From Isoetes taiwanensis (lineage: Eukaryota; Streptophyta; Lycopodiopsida; Isoetales; Isoetaceae): a stretch of 64,000 bases of DNA. Position numbers and translations under genes: made by a program. Under the pieces are notes generated by a model that worked only from the letters and a program-made list of their open reading frames with translations, ran no database searches and was not told where the DNA came from. Every line of letters starts with the position of its first letter. The first letter of the stretch is position 1. Below, in pieces: positions 34,736-43,911 of this stretch. The stretch lies in contig JAJEKV010000108.1 of the NCBI GenBank assembly GCA_021234155.1, positions 3,050,350 through 3,114,349 of the forward strand, in the 5' to 3' direction.

Positions 34736-35419
34736 TCAACGCATGCATGCTGTCAGGGGTTGCCATAGAGGGCCGGGACTATCAGGTGGATTCCGTCGAC
34801 TAAAACGGAGGAAACACCATACAAATCATACACCGATGGAAAGCTCGTTCGATAAGCTTTCCAACGAGAACATACATTGCAACAATGATTTTATTGTAGT
34901 AAAATATGTGCTTTCACACCGAACCATCCCGCTTATTCAATATAAATGCACATAATGCGCAAGATGCCACCTAAATCTTCCACCCACATTCCACACATAC
35001 ATAAAACAATTTATACATGCCCAACATCCATCTCATCCCGCTCCTCCTTCCATCAACCGATTCTATCAACTATTGCAACTAATCATTCCATGCGTCGATT
35101 AATGCTCGGCATCGCCGGGCACACGTTTCTAGTATAATGTACAAAAGTTATGTCTACACTAACATGTATCCTCGGAAAAGAACATTGGCGCAGTAGCAAT
35201 TGCCCTACTAGGTTAACATCTTCCCATGGGCATTTTCCTTTTTTCTCTTTCGGTGTTGATCCTCTCGCTCTAATTTGTCTTCAATTATCTCTCTTTAGTC
35301 CTATGCATGTGCATGCATGGCACTATAAGAAGGGCTACACTATTGCGTCACAAAATATTTTCCTTTTCCTAATTACAAAGTGAACCCTTTTTGTTATCAA
35401 TTTAGCATCTCGTCATGAG
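34736..35419. other. No recognisable gene
   Basis: AT-rich flank upstream of LINE A. No feature supported. Confidence 0.5.
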
Positions 35420-35760
35420 TTGAAAAAATGTGGCCTAGCAGCTAGGCTTTATGTGAGAAGGAAAATTGCCCAACCAAAAAACGGCAGGCCTCCAGTGCAT
35501 TTTAGAAGCCTCCGGATGGACGGCTTCAAATACAATAAGGACAATAATTTGAAGACAATCTCCCAAAAAAGTTTGGAGAGCTTCATAGTTATCGTGCTAT
35601 TGCAAAATGGAAGAGAGATAGAATTGGGGAGTCATGTTTTAGAAGTTGGGGAAGTAGCATAAGCTTATAATGATGATCTTGTTCATGATGAATCATATCA
35701 AGATTCAGCTTTACGTGAGTATTTAAAAACTATAAAGGGGGTTGGAAAGAAGAGGAAGTT
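35420..35760 (+). pseudogene. Decayed coding end of an unrecognised family
   Basis: An 80-codon frame (35,420-35,662: CGLAARLYVRRKIAQPKNGR near its start) ends at TAA. Past the stop the same register stays open as AYNDDLVHDESYQDSALREY to a basic stretch and a stop after YMDD at about 35,783. The second half corresponds to the start of the repeat also present at position 1, where it is frameshifted. Composition is protein-like, but I recognise no domain. It could be the end of a transposon ORF or a duplicated host gene. Confidence 0.4.
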
Positions 35761-36320
35761 CAGGAGACGGTACATGGATGATTGATGCATGCATACCATT
35801 ATCTCTAGGATACTCTTTTGTTGTACGACCTAGATGTGGTGCTAAGAATTATGGAGGTGCAGAATATGATGCAATATTCTAATACCTGCTTCTACATGAA
35901 GCTTAATTTATTATCTGAAGATTTAGTTGAAAGCGTGCTACAGTGTATCACTTTTGGGACCCTAATATTAGGTACTTTTGAAACTAGTACTTTCTATTTT
36001 TTTTTTCCATCAAAATCATTAGAAACAATCTAAAATAAAAGTCATTTTATTAGTAGTAACATGATAACTATACTATTAGAGGCTAAAATGAATGAATCAA
36101 TTTTTAAACTTATTATTTATCATGATATTTATGCAAGTTGTCAATACCGAGTGAGGGGTACTTTTTGGACACTTTTTTTGTTGCAAAAATACCTTAAATG
36201 GGACATCGTAGTGCTCTTATCCATTTTTCTTATGATTGCTACATAAATACAATATATGTTTCACGATCGAAGCCATGTGCACTAATTCTATTCTAGTTCA
36301 GTATCATACCACTACTATAA
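35713..36320 (+). repeat. Dispersed repeat, copy 2
   Basis: Collinear with 1-637 in the same orientation, with scattered substitutions and small indels. Similarity fades after ttctagttcagtatcatacc. Copy 2 extends left into the decayed frame at 35,420-35,760, which is missing from copy 1 only because the window starts there. Confidence 0.8.
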
Positions 36321-37083
36321 TAATGTTTTCAACCTCTATAAACTGGCTATCGACTGCTTTTAATCCCATTTATGAATTCGTGCGTAAATCTTAGTAGCAC
36401 ATCACAGTCTAAACTGGATTTAGTATAAGCCACAACACGATATTGCTATGATCCTGGTTTCAAGTGAACGTGAAGTTGTTTCATGGCTTTTGATTGAGCC
36501 ACAAAACGGATGCAAGGTATTGGTGTTCCCACCTTAATAAGCAACGATGTCCCAATGGTAATTCCACACTGAGGGACCAACTAGACTTGACAAGACCTCC
36601 TTTCTAAGCCATGATCGGGCAAGCTCTTATGCTCAAGCCAAATCTAATGGGAATTAATGAGTTATACTATTAGAGTCATCTCTACATATGTCTCTTAGGA
36701 CTCTATCCCCCTTCCCCAAGCACAAAAGGTATAACAGAGAGCACATTCATGATCTTACAACAGAATCCAAATAGAACAAGAGTTTGGACCTAACTTATCT
36801 AATCATACATAATATAAAGATTAAGGTCGATTAGTCAGTCTTATTTTGAGATTAGAGCCCTTAGGTCAGAAAGGATCTAAGGCTAACAAGAGATAATAAT
36901 CCATCCACAGTTCCTTTTAGATGAATCTTTGTTGTAGTCTTGCTTGGAGCAGACGTGCTTTCGCTTGAACGTAAAATTCTTGAAGGATGCAAACTCCAAA
37001 GAAGCTTGCATAGGCATTTGGATTGTTGTCTTTAATTCACATTGAGGGGTGGCCGACATAGTGGACGCATTCACAAGGGCCTT
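36321..37083. other. No recognisable gene
   Basis: AT-rich sequence upstream of the gypsy integrase remnant. It may include decayed retroelement sequence; no motif was identified. Confidence 0.45.
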
Positions 37084-37905
37084 CCAAGGACAGCAAGGGG
37101 CTTTGATGCCTTGATGGCTGTGGTAAATAACTTATCTAAATTGACACATTTCTTGCAATGCCGCACCACAGACTCAGCTTTGGATACAACATTGATTATT
37201 TATCAAAGGGCTTTTTAGATTGCATGGAATACCTAGGGCCATCGTCTCCAATAGAGATCCTAAGTTCATTAGCGCCTTTTAGTAGGACTTCTTCAATATG
37301 ATTCGCACCAAGTTGTGGCTGAGTTATGCTTATCATCTGCAGATATATGGGCAACACCAACAGACTCTTAGAGGACATGTTGAAAAACTATGTTTGGAAC
37401 AAGCAATCCAAATGGGTCGATTACATCCATCTAAGTCAAGTTTTTATATAATAGTACGAAGCAAGAATCATTTGAAGATGTCTCCCTTCATGATTAATTA
37501 CGATATCAATGCTTGACCCCAGATACGTGGCACAATCCAGTGTCCAAGGTGGAAGTTTCTCAACAACTTCTATTAGATATGCAGCAGCTTGTAGTAGGAG
37601 TGTGAGAATATTTTTTAGCAGCAAGGGCACGTCAGAAGAGTCTAGCAAATAGACATAGAACTCCCCGAGAGTTCGTGGAAGATAAAATTTGGCTCAAGAT
37701 AAAGGTGAAGCAAGTGACGCTCCACATTACCAATTGTAAGAAACTTGCTCCAAGATGGGCGGGACCTTTTAATATTGTCAAGCGAATAGGGAGACAGTCA
37801 TATAAGCTTGACTTACCCGGTCATCTAAAAGTTCATAAGGTCTTCCACATAAGCTTATTAAAGAAACATAATCTAAACCCGGAGGAAGTTTTGGAGACTC
37901 CAGTG
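37084..37905 (+). pseudogene. Ty3/gypsy integrase, 3' fragment
   Basis: Frameshifted integrase sequence. The first part (37,095-37,330) reads in pieces with the spacing of a gypsy core: ALMAVVNNLSKLTHFL, then a broken stretch around a Phe-Ile-Ser-rich block, then MIRTKLWLSYAYH before the DGQ-type region. The last part, 37,675-37,905, is open and encodes the C-terminal end typical of gypsy integrases (KLAPRWAGPFNIVKRIG, YKLDLPGHLKVHKVFHIS). Similarity ends abruptly at about 37,905 where LINE B begins. No LTR was identified on either side. Confidence 0.78.
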
Positions 37906-38855
37906 CACCCCCCGGTGTCTTATTATCATCTCTTTTATAGCTTTCGCTACATCTGTGAGTGTCTCTTCTTTGTCCATCAGAGCTGGGAGTGGGAGATCCC
38001 ACCTAACCTTGTTAAATTTAGACCTTATGTCTGTGTAGACCGGGCAATCCTTGACCATATGTACTTCGTCTTCTATTTTTTCTGAGTCACATAGTCGACA
38101 TATTCGCTCTGCTCTATCTATTTTTCTCCATCTATCTTTCTCAATTCGGAGGTCGTGGCTCCCCATTCTGAACCTAGCCAGCGTTCCTCTGTTGCTCCTA
38201 TTCAACATGTTGCTTTTGTATGTAATATGTCCTATCTGTCCCACTGGGTTGAAGATTCCCAATAGCCAGTCTGCTTTAGGCCCTGTGTGCTGTGCTAGCC
38301 AGCTCCTCATTGCCCTGCCTGTCCATTCTTCGTCCCATCCATCCGCTTGTATAATATGGTTTAGTTGCATCCCCATGCTTGCCGTCCACCTCGCCACGTC
38401 GTTAAACCATCCCTTGCCTATTACTATGTGTTGTTTTGCTGATTCATCTATTGCCAATGACGATAGTTTGTCCTCTTTTCCATAACTGTTGTCCTTTATT
38501 AGGTACCTGATTGTTCTTTCCCATGCTCTCACCTCCATTGGCTTTTCCCCTGTTTCATATATGATTGTTGCTAGTGATGTACCTGCCTTCACCTGGAAAA
38601 CCTGTCCGTGCCCTTGCCTCAGTATTCCTTCCTGTTTTTCCCATTTCTTCTCTAATAGACCTGGCCCCCATGTTTCACATCCATACAGTTGTGTTGATGC
38701 TACTAATGTGCTAAATAGGTATGTTTTGATTTCCCAGTTGGTGATCCTGCTGTTGTTACAGTAATTCATCATGATGTAATAATTGCCTATCGCTGCTTGG
38801 AATCTGTTGTCTGCCCCTTTTGACGACTTCCCCCCACCATGCACCAACACCATGC
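37906..38855 (-). pseudogene. LINE B C-terminal region with zinc knuckle
   Basis: One long frame, 326 codons, starts at 38,853, ends at 37,873 and is uninterrupted. It begins just after the expected YLG region (AIGNYYIMMNYCNNSRITNW), includes STQLYGCETWGPGLLEKKWE (the thumb-like CETW region common in these LINEs) and ends with ICRLCDSEKIEDEVHMVKDC, a C-x2-C...H-x4-C zinc knuckle. The last 11 codons or so read into gypsy DNA. It lacks its own start; the upstream palm is missing. Confidence 0.8.
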
Positions 38856-40387
38856 TGATTTATTATCCATGCCCTACTTTGCATTTCACTTAGACTCTAA
38901 CCTTTGTGTGCAGTTCATCTTATTTGGGTCTAAGTTTTTGTATTAGTTTGAAGTTCTTGTAGTACTGACCCAGGTAAACACTTGGAGGGATGAGCACTTG
39001 TTTTATGATGCATCAATATTGGTTGTACATCTGTGGTTGGAGGTGCTTTACGTGCTTCGTTGGCCTTTTTGGCACTATAGATGCAGAGGCATGTATAGTC
39101 TTAATTGTCCTCTCTGTTTTATGCGACTTGTTGCTCTCAAGCCATGCATAATTTTGCTTTTTCCCTTGGTCAGTCTAGAGGTTTGTTAAATTTCTAAATT
39201 CGTTTGGTTGTTTTCCAACAGTGTTAACTTACTTCTATGGTTCTTTAGGCCTAATTTTGCTAGCATGAGATGGTTCTTGCAGTTTTTTTTGCACTTGTTG
39301 ATTTCAAGCTTTGTTCATGTTCTCTCATGATTGCTTTCGAATACCATTTTACTTTGGTTCATAGTTATTCCAGTTGTGTGGTGGTTCATGTAAGATCTCT
39401 CAGACTAGTTGTCTTTTGAGCCTTGCTTTCACCTTTGTTCATTTCCTTTTCTTGTGGGCTAGACTACCTATTATAAGGGTTGACGGTCGTGCATGGTTGG
39501 GTCCTGCTTTCAATCATTCCATAGTCATATCATTGTTTAATCATTTCTTTGTTCGATTTGGGTAGGGCAGAGTTGTTGAACCTTCTTGACTCTAACATGC
39601 TTCTATTCTAGGTGGCTTACATCTTTACATAGTTGTTGGTTGCATTTATTCGTTTGGATGAGTTAGGATATTGTTTTACCGGTCATACCCTTGTTCGTTG
39701 TTAAAGTTTGCCAGTCTCATGGTCGCAATTTTATGAGATTTGGCATCGCTTTGCCCTCATGCCTTGGATGTTGTTGCCAAGATTGTTAGGTTTGCTGACA
39801 TGACTTTCCTTGCCTTCTTGTTTCTTTATAGGAGTTGATTGTTACATGCTTAGTTTGGGAGGGTATGTATTGGTGCTTTGGGAATAGCATTCCTTATGGT
39901 ATTGTTTGGTGTTTTTAAAACGTATTTGTGAGTTTTATGTTTGGCATGCGTCTTCAATTGGCATTGCTTAGCCAGGGTTTGGGGAGTGAATTGCATTTTG
40001 TAGTGCTTCTCGGAGGGTCTCTTTTGTAGGTGAATTTCTTCAATTTGACTTGAGTCGTTGGATTTTTTCGATTCTTGTTTCAGTCTCCTATCCTTTTATT
40101 TTCTCTGCTCCCCTTGCATTAAGTGTGGCATTGAACCCTTACTTTCTCTTGCAGGCTCTATATGGTTATTCGTCTTGGTGTTTTAATCTTCTTGACGACC
40201 CTTGGGTCGTTTCTTTCTTGCTTAGATTTGGTCGTCAGGCTTCATTTAGCTTTAGAGTTTAGAAACCTTTGTTGTATCGTTTCCCCGTTGCTAAGGTTGC
40301 GTCATAGCCTTGTAGTTGTAGCGATGTAGTCACCATTTAGTAGATTCTTTTGCTATTTTCTGCCTCTTTGTTCAGCATGGTGTTGGT
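38843..40387. mobile_element. 1.5-kb T-rich segment bounded by 15-bp inverted repeats
   Basis: accaacaccatgctg at 38,843-38,857 is matched by its exact reverse complement at 40,373-40,387. The segment replaces the LINE B palm and downstream region that should lie between the RT fragment and the C-terminal fragment. The interior is T-rich and noncoding with intron-like texture. No target duplication was seen and no transposase found. It could be a non-autonomous DNA element or the product of an inversion or deletion. Confidence 0.4.
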
Positions 40388-40420
40388 CTATGTTTGGAGT
40401 CCAACTAGACTCTAGAAGTA

Positions 40421-40581
40421 CGATTTATCTGCGTTTTGAGATAAGCAGATAAATACGCTTCTTGAGGCTAGTTGTGATAACGACAAAGGAGAAGGCACCA
40501 GACATAAATACTGTAGAGGGAACATGTCAACTAGCCTCAAGAAGCGGATTTATCTGCTTATCTCAAAACACAGATAAATCG
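40421..40581. mobile_element. 161-bp foldback MITE with TA flanks
   Basis: The 54-bp arms 40,421-40,474 and 40,528-40,581 are inverted copies with about two mismatches (start CGATTTATCTG). The loop is 53 nt, and TA lies immediately outside both ends (40,419-40,420 and 40,582-40,583), as for Tc1/mariner-type MITEs. It abuts the LINE B reverse transcriptase where the frame reads VPIMLY, directly before the catalytic Asp pair would be expected. Confidence 0.7.
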
Positions 40582-40583
40582 TA

Positions 40584-41240
40584 CATATAGCATTATTGGA
40601 ACTTTTGTTCTCCCTATCATTGGTGCTTCCCTGTCTCCCTCTCTTTCCTTGAAAAATTCCTGTAGAACATCTATGTATATCCCAAAAAGTGTGGGTGATA
40701 GTGGGCATCCTTGCTTTACTCCCGTGTCGCAATCTATTGCTTCCCCTTCCCCCTCTATTTTGGCATATACCTTTTGATATAGCCTTGCAATTGATCCTAC
40801 TAACCCTTCTGGTGCTCTTAGTCCTATTAGTCTTAGGAGTTTATCTCTGGGTACTGTGTCAAAGGCTTTTTTAAAGTCCACGAAGCAGCATATGATCTTC
40901 TTGTTACTCTCCTTTGCCTGTTCTATCATTATCCTTAGAGTCACCAGATGGTCCGTAGTCGAGTACTCCGGTCGAAAACCAGCCTGGCCTTGTGCTCTGA
41001 GTTTCCATGTTTCTGCCCAAATTTTCAGTTTCTGATCTAATGCTTCCCCGAACCATTTCGCGAATACTGAACAGACCATGATGGTCCTATAATTACTCGG
41101 TTCTTCTCTCAAGCTCCCCTTTATGGAGCGGAATTACTTTATTAAACCGCCATCTTTACGGTAGGCCCGAGTGTATTACCTCATTGAATATTTACGTCAT
41201 GATCCCTACTATCATCGTGTTTCACGCATTTCAACATCTC
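40584..41240 (-). pseudogene. LINE B reverse transcriptase, N-terminal half
   Basis: A minus-strand frame of 184 codons (41,112-40,558) has SNYRTIMVCSVFAKWFGEAL, RAQGQAGFRPEYSTTDHL, IICCFVDFKKAFDTVPRDKL and GVKQGCPLSPTLFGIYID, all canonical LINE RT blocks in order, including the first catalytic Asp in FVDF. It ends at VPIMLY. The Asp-Asp of the active site is lost to the adjoining insertion. Upstream to about 41,240 the homology continues in another frame. Confidence 0.9.
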
Positions 41241-41332
41241 CTTTGTTAGCCCATATAAATCCGGTTGCCTTGTTATTTGCCATCTTGTTTTGTGCCCATG
41301 TCACCTCTTCCTTGGAGAAGGAAGGTTTGTGT

Positions 41333-41787
41333 CTACCTGCGGAGCCATGATTGGTGCAGCCCCATTTTTGTATAGGCGTTCGGTATCTTGTCCAGTCTAT
41401 TTCTATTTCTGTTTCTCCCCCTCCTCTCTCCTTTCTTTGTACCGCTTTTGTTTTGAGCCTTTTTCATATTGTTCCGGGAATTTCTTAGGCCGTTTTTCAA
41501 GTCCTCGGCTAGTCCCCATTGGTGGTTTTTCGGTCCCGAACTTTCTTTCTTTTCAGTACCTTCACATATTTGTTCGTTCCTCGTGGTATGCCCGATTCCT
41601 TTTGCTGTTTGACTTTCCTTCTCTGTTCCATGCATGCCTCGTCCGAACCATCTTGGGACCTTCTAAATGCTATAGCCCTTCTTCCTCTTTTCTTTTCTCC
41701 CGAATCTTTTTTTCTTTTCTTCTTCAAGATGTCATTCATGTCGTTCCCTCGTCCTTCAGTTCCTCTCCCCCACTCTTTGTCTCTCAT
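41333..41787 (-). pseudogene. LINE B linker between endonuclease and RT
   Basis: Lys/Arg/Glu-rich overlapping frames on the minus strand (41,635-41,333 and 41,787-41,509), in the position of the charged linker preceding LINE RT domains. Frameshifted; no domain motif of its own. Confidence 0.45.
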
Positions 41788-41856
41788 TTTCTTTTTTTAC
41801 CCGCGTTTATGAATGCTCTCACTCATTTTCTCTTTTTGACTACCGGTTTGAACATT

Positions 41857-42710
41857 TTACCTCTTCTTTACTTTGTCTTCTTTTCTTCCCCTTGTCGCAT
41901 TTATCTTGAGCGTGATGGGTCTGTGGCCCTCCCTTCCTCCTAACGGCCATTCTCCTAACTCCATCTTTCCAATTTCCCTTATTGCTTCCTCATTTGCTAT
42001 CACATAGTCTACTATCTTTGCTCTGTGAGCATTTGTACTTTTGTGAACTGGCCCGAGGCTTGCCACCTTCTTAGGCCATTGCATATAACCATATCTGTAG
42101 CTGTACATACCTCTATCAGGGTTTCTCCTCTCGCTGTCACCTCCATTTCGTCTACTGTGTTCCTTTGCCATTCTTCCCCCCCTTCCGGTCTGTGTCCACT
42201 GTCCATCCTCCTTGTCTATCCCTACTTTCTGTACCTGTTCCTGCCCCGTCCTTGCATTGATATCTCCTACTATGATCAACGATCCCTTATCTCTGTGTTT
42301 CATGACGATTTTCCCCATGCCTAGTAGTTCCAGTTTGTCACATTGAGGTGGGTAATACACTATTAGTAAATATAACTTTCTATAGTCAAGCATTACAATA
42401 TTTATAAGCATATATCTTTTATTAATGTCGGTTTCTAGAATACATTCTTTTTTGACATCGCTATTCCTAATGTAGCAGGCTAGCCCTGCACTTCCTCTTC
42501 CTGCTTTGTAGTTCTTTTCCATCCAACATGTAAACAGTGTGTATCCTGGTTCGTCTGGTAGCCTCTTTGATCTGTGCTCCCATGTCTCCACTAGGCATAT
42601 GATATCCTGGTCCCTTGCTGTGTGTAAGCGTTCTCCGTCATCCCAAGGATATCCCGTGCAGTTCTAGTACCAGATCACTATTTCTTCCTTCCTTTCTGTG
42701 CCCCCCTGCC
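41857..42710 (-). pseudogene. LINE B endonuclease domain
   Basis: Apurinic/apyrimidinic-type endonuclease that nicks target DNA in LINE retrotransposition. The minus strand shows DIICLVETWEHR (metal-binding Glu box) near 42,580, SAGLACYIRNSD, LLIVYYPPQ, then LIIVGDINARTG (GD.NAR box) near 42,265, ADYVIAN-like VDYVIANEEAI near 41,990, and a terminal GHRPITLKI where SDH.P is usual. A 244-codon frame (42,591-41,857) covers most of it. Catalytic boxes are largely present, but the final His box is altered in its first residue. Confidence 0.85.
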
Positions 42711-42820
42711 TCCCTGATGATCTAGTTCGTGTCCTTTCTTTACCTGTCTCCTCGTCTTTGCTCCCTGGTCCCCCCTGTCTCCCTTGTCGGGGTTATGTTT
42801 TGGTCTAGGTCTCTTCCGGC

Positions 42821-43903
42821 CAGGGTAAATTTTAACGGCCCTAAATGTTTTTCTATTCAAATTAAGGTTGGCTAAACCTATGAAAACAAAAGTTCTTAGA
42901 TTTTTTTCTTGGCGAAATTTGATAAAATAAAGCCCTTTAATTATCTTCCCACTTGGCTAAAATGTAAAATTTATATGACATAAAATTCTGATGTTGGCGA
43001 ATTTTTCTTGGTCCCCAGCTAAAGTGCAACTATTTAACTTCAAACTTTGAGCACTGATTAGTACATGAATGACATTGATTTAATATGCTTCTTTTACAAA
43101 ACGATAACAAAGTTGTTCAAAGTACAATTCATAAGGAACAAACAATATCGTTTGAAGGAACATGCATGTTTACATTGCGGTCAAATGCATCCAAATGGTG
43201 AATTTTGTGACGTTCCATGTATTTATACGGTATACGCATAAATAAGCTGACACGTCACCCAATAAAGGTACGCCACCATGGAGTATCTTAACCTAAGGGG
43301 TTGACCTAAAGGGATGAATTTAAACTTATGGTACTTTAGGGTTAAAGTACCATAAGTTTAAATTCATCCCTTTTAGGTCAACCCCTTAGGTTAAGATACT
43401 CCATGGTGGCGTACCTTTATTGGGTGACGTGTCAGCTTATTTATGCGTATACCGTATAAATACATGGAACGTCACAAATTTGGTGATAAAGCCCTTTAGG
43501 GTCAATAATTGCAAGAAGGGAGCACTACTATTTTAAGCTTAAAATGCACATCATGTAACATTCTTCATAGCATTTAACCTAAACAACTTATAGATTCAAA
43601 TTCAAAATATGATTGAGGTAGCTAATGGCAATTCCTAAATGAAAGAGGTCCCTGAATAGAATTTGGCATGGCTATTTGAATTGATCAGGGTTCTTCTAAT
43701 CAACTTTAGAGAAGGCGATTCAAGACACCATCATCGACAAACAATCCCCGCTAAACTCTAAAGCTGCTCGAATTTACCCCCTTTGGAGTGGCTAAATTAT
43801 GCTTTTTCTAAAAAAATTGCCTTTATAAACTTTAGCCATGAAATTTGACTAAAGGTCTAAAAAATCGCCATTTGGCGAATTTTAGCCACTCTTTATTACC
43901 CTG
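42821..43903. mobile_element. hAT-like non-autonomous element, 1,083 bp
   Basis: It begins CAGGGTAAAT and ends ATTACCCTG, and it is flanked by a perfect 8-bp duplication CTTCCGGC (42,813-42,820 and 43,904-43,911). An 8-bp target duplication plus CAGGG...CCCTG ends is the signature of hAT elements. Subterminal sequence on both sides uses ggctaaa/tttagcc words. No transposase is encoded. It sits inside the ORF1-to-endonuclease part of LINE B and contains the palindrome at 43,206-43,476. Confidence 0.82.
43206..43476. mobile_element. Near-perfect 271-bp palindrome (foldback element)
   Basis: The arms run from TGTGACGTTCCATG to CATGGAACGTCACA and meet at gtactttagggttaaagtac (about 43,331). Over about 130 bp per arm I see only a single-base indel (ctaaaggg/ccctttta). 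AATTT lies on both outer sides (43,201-43,205 and 43,477-43,481), a possible 5-bp target duplication. The near identity of the arms means recent origin or active gene conversion. If transcribed it would form a long hairpin RNA. Confidence 0.85.
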
Positions 43904-43911
43904 CTTCCGGC

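Noticed and set aside
41290-41943. 217-codon plus-strand frame
   Set aside because: Antisense of the LINE B endonuclease/RT linker, rich in Phe/Ser/Leu as expected from the complement of Lys/Glu-rich codons.
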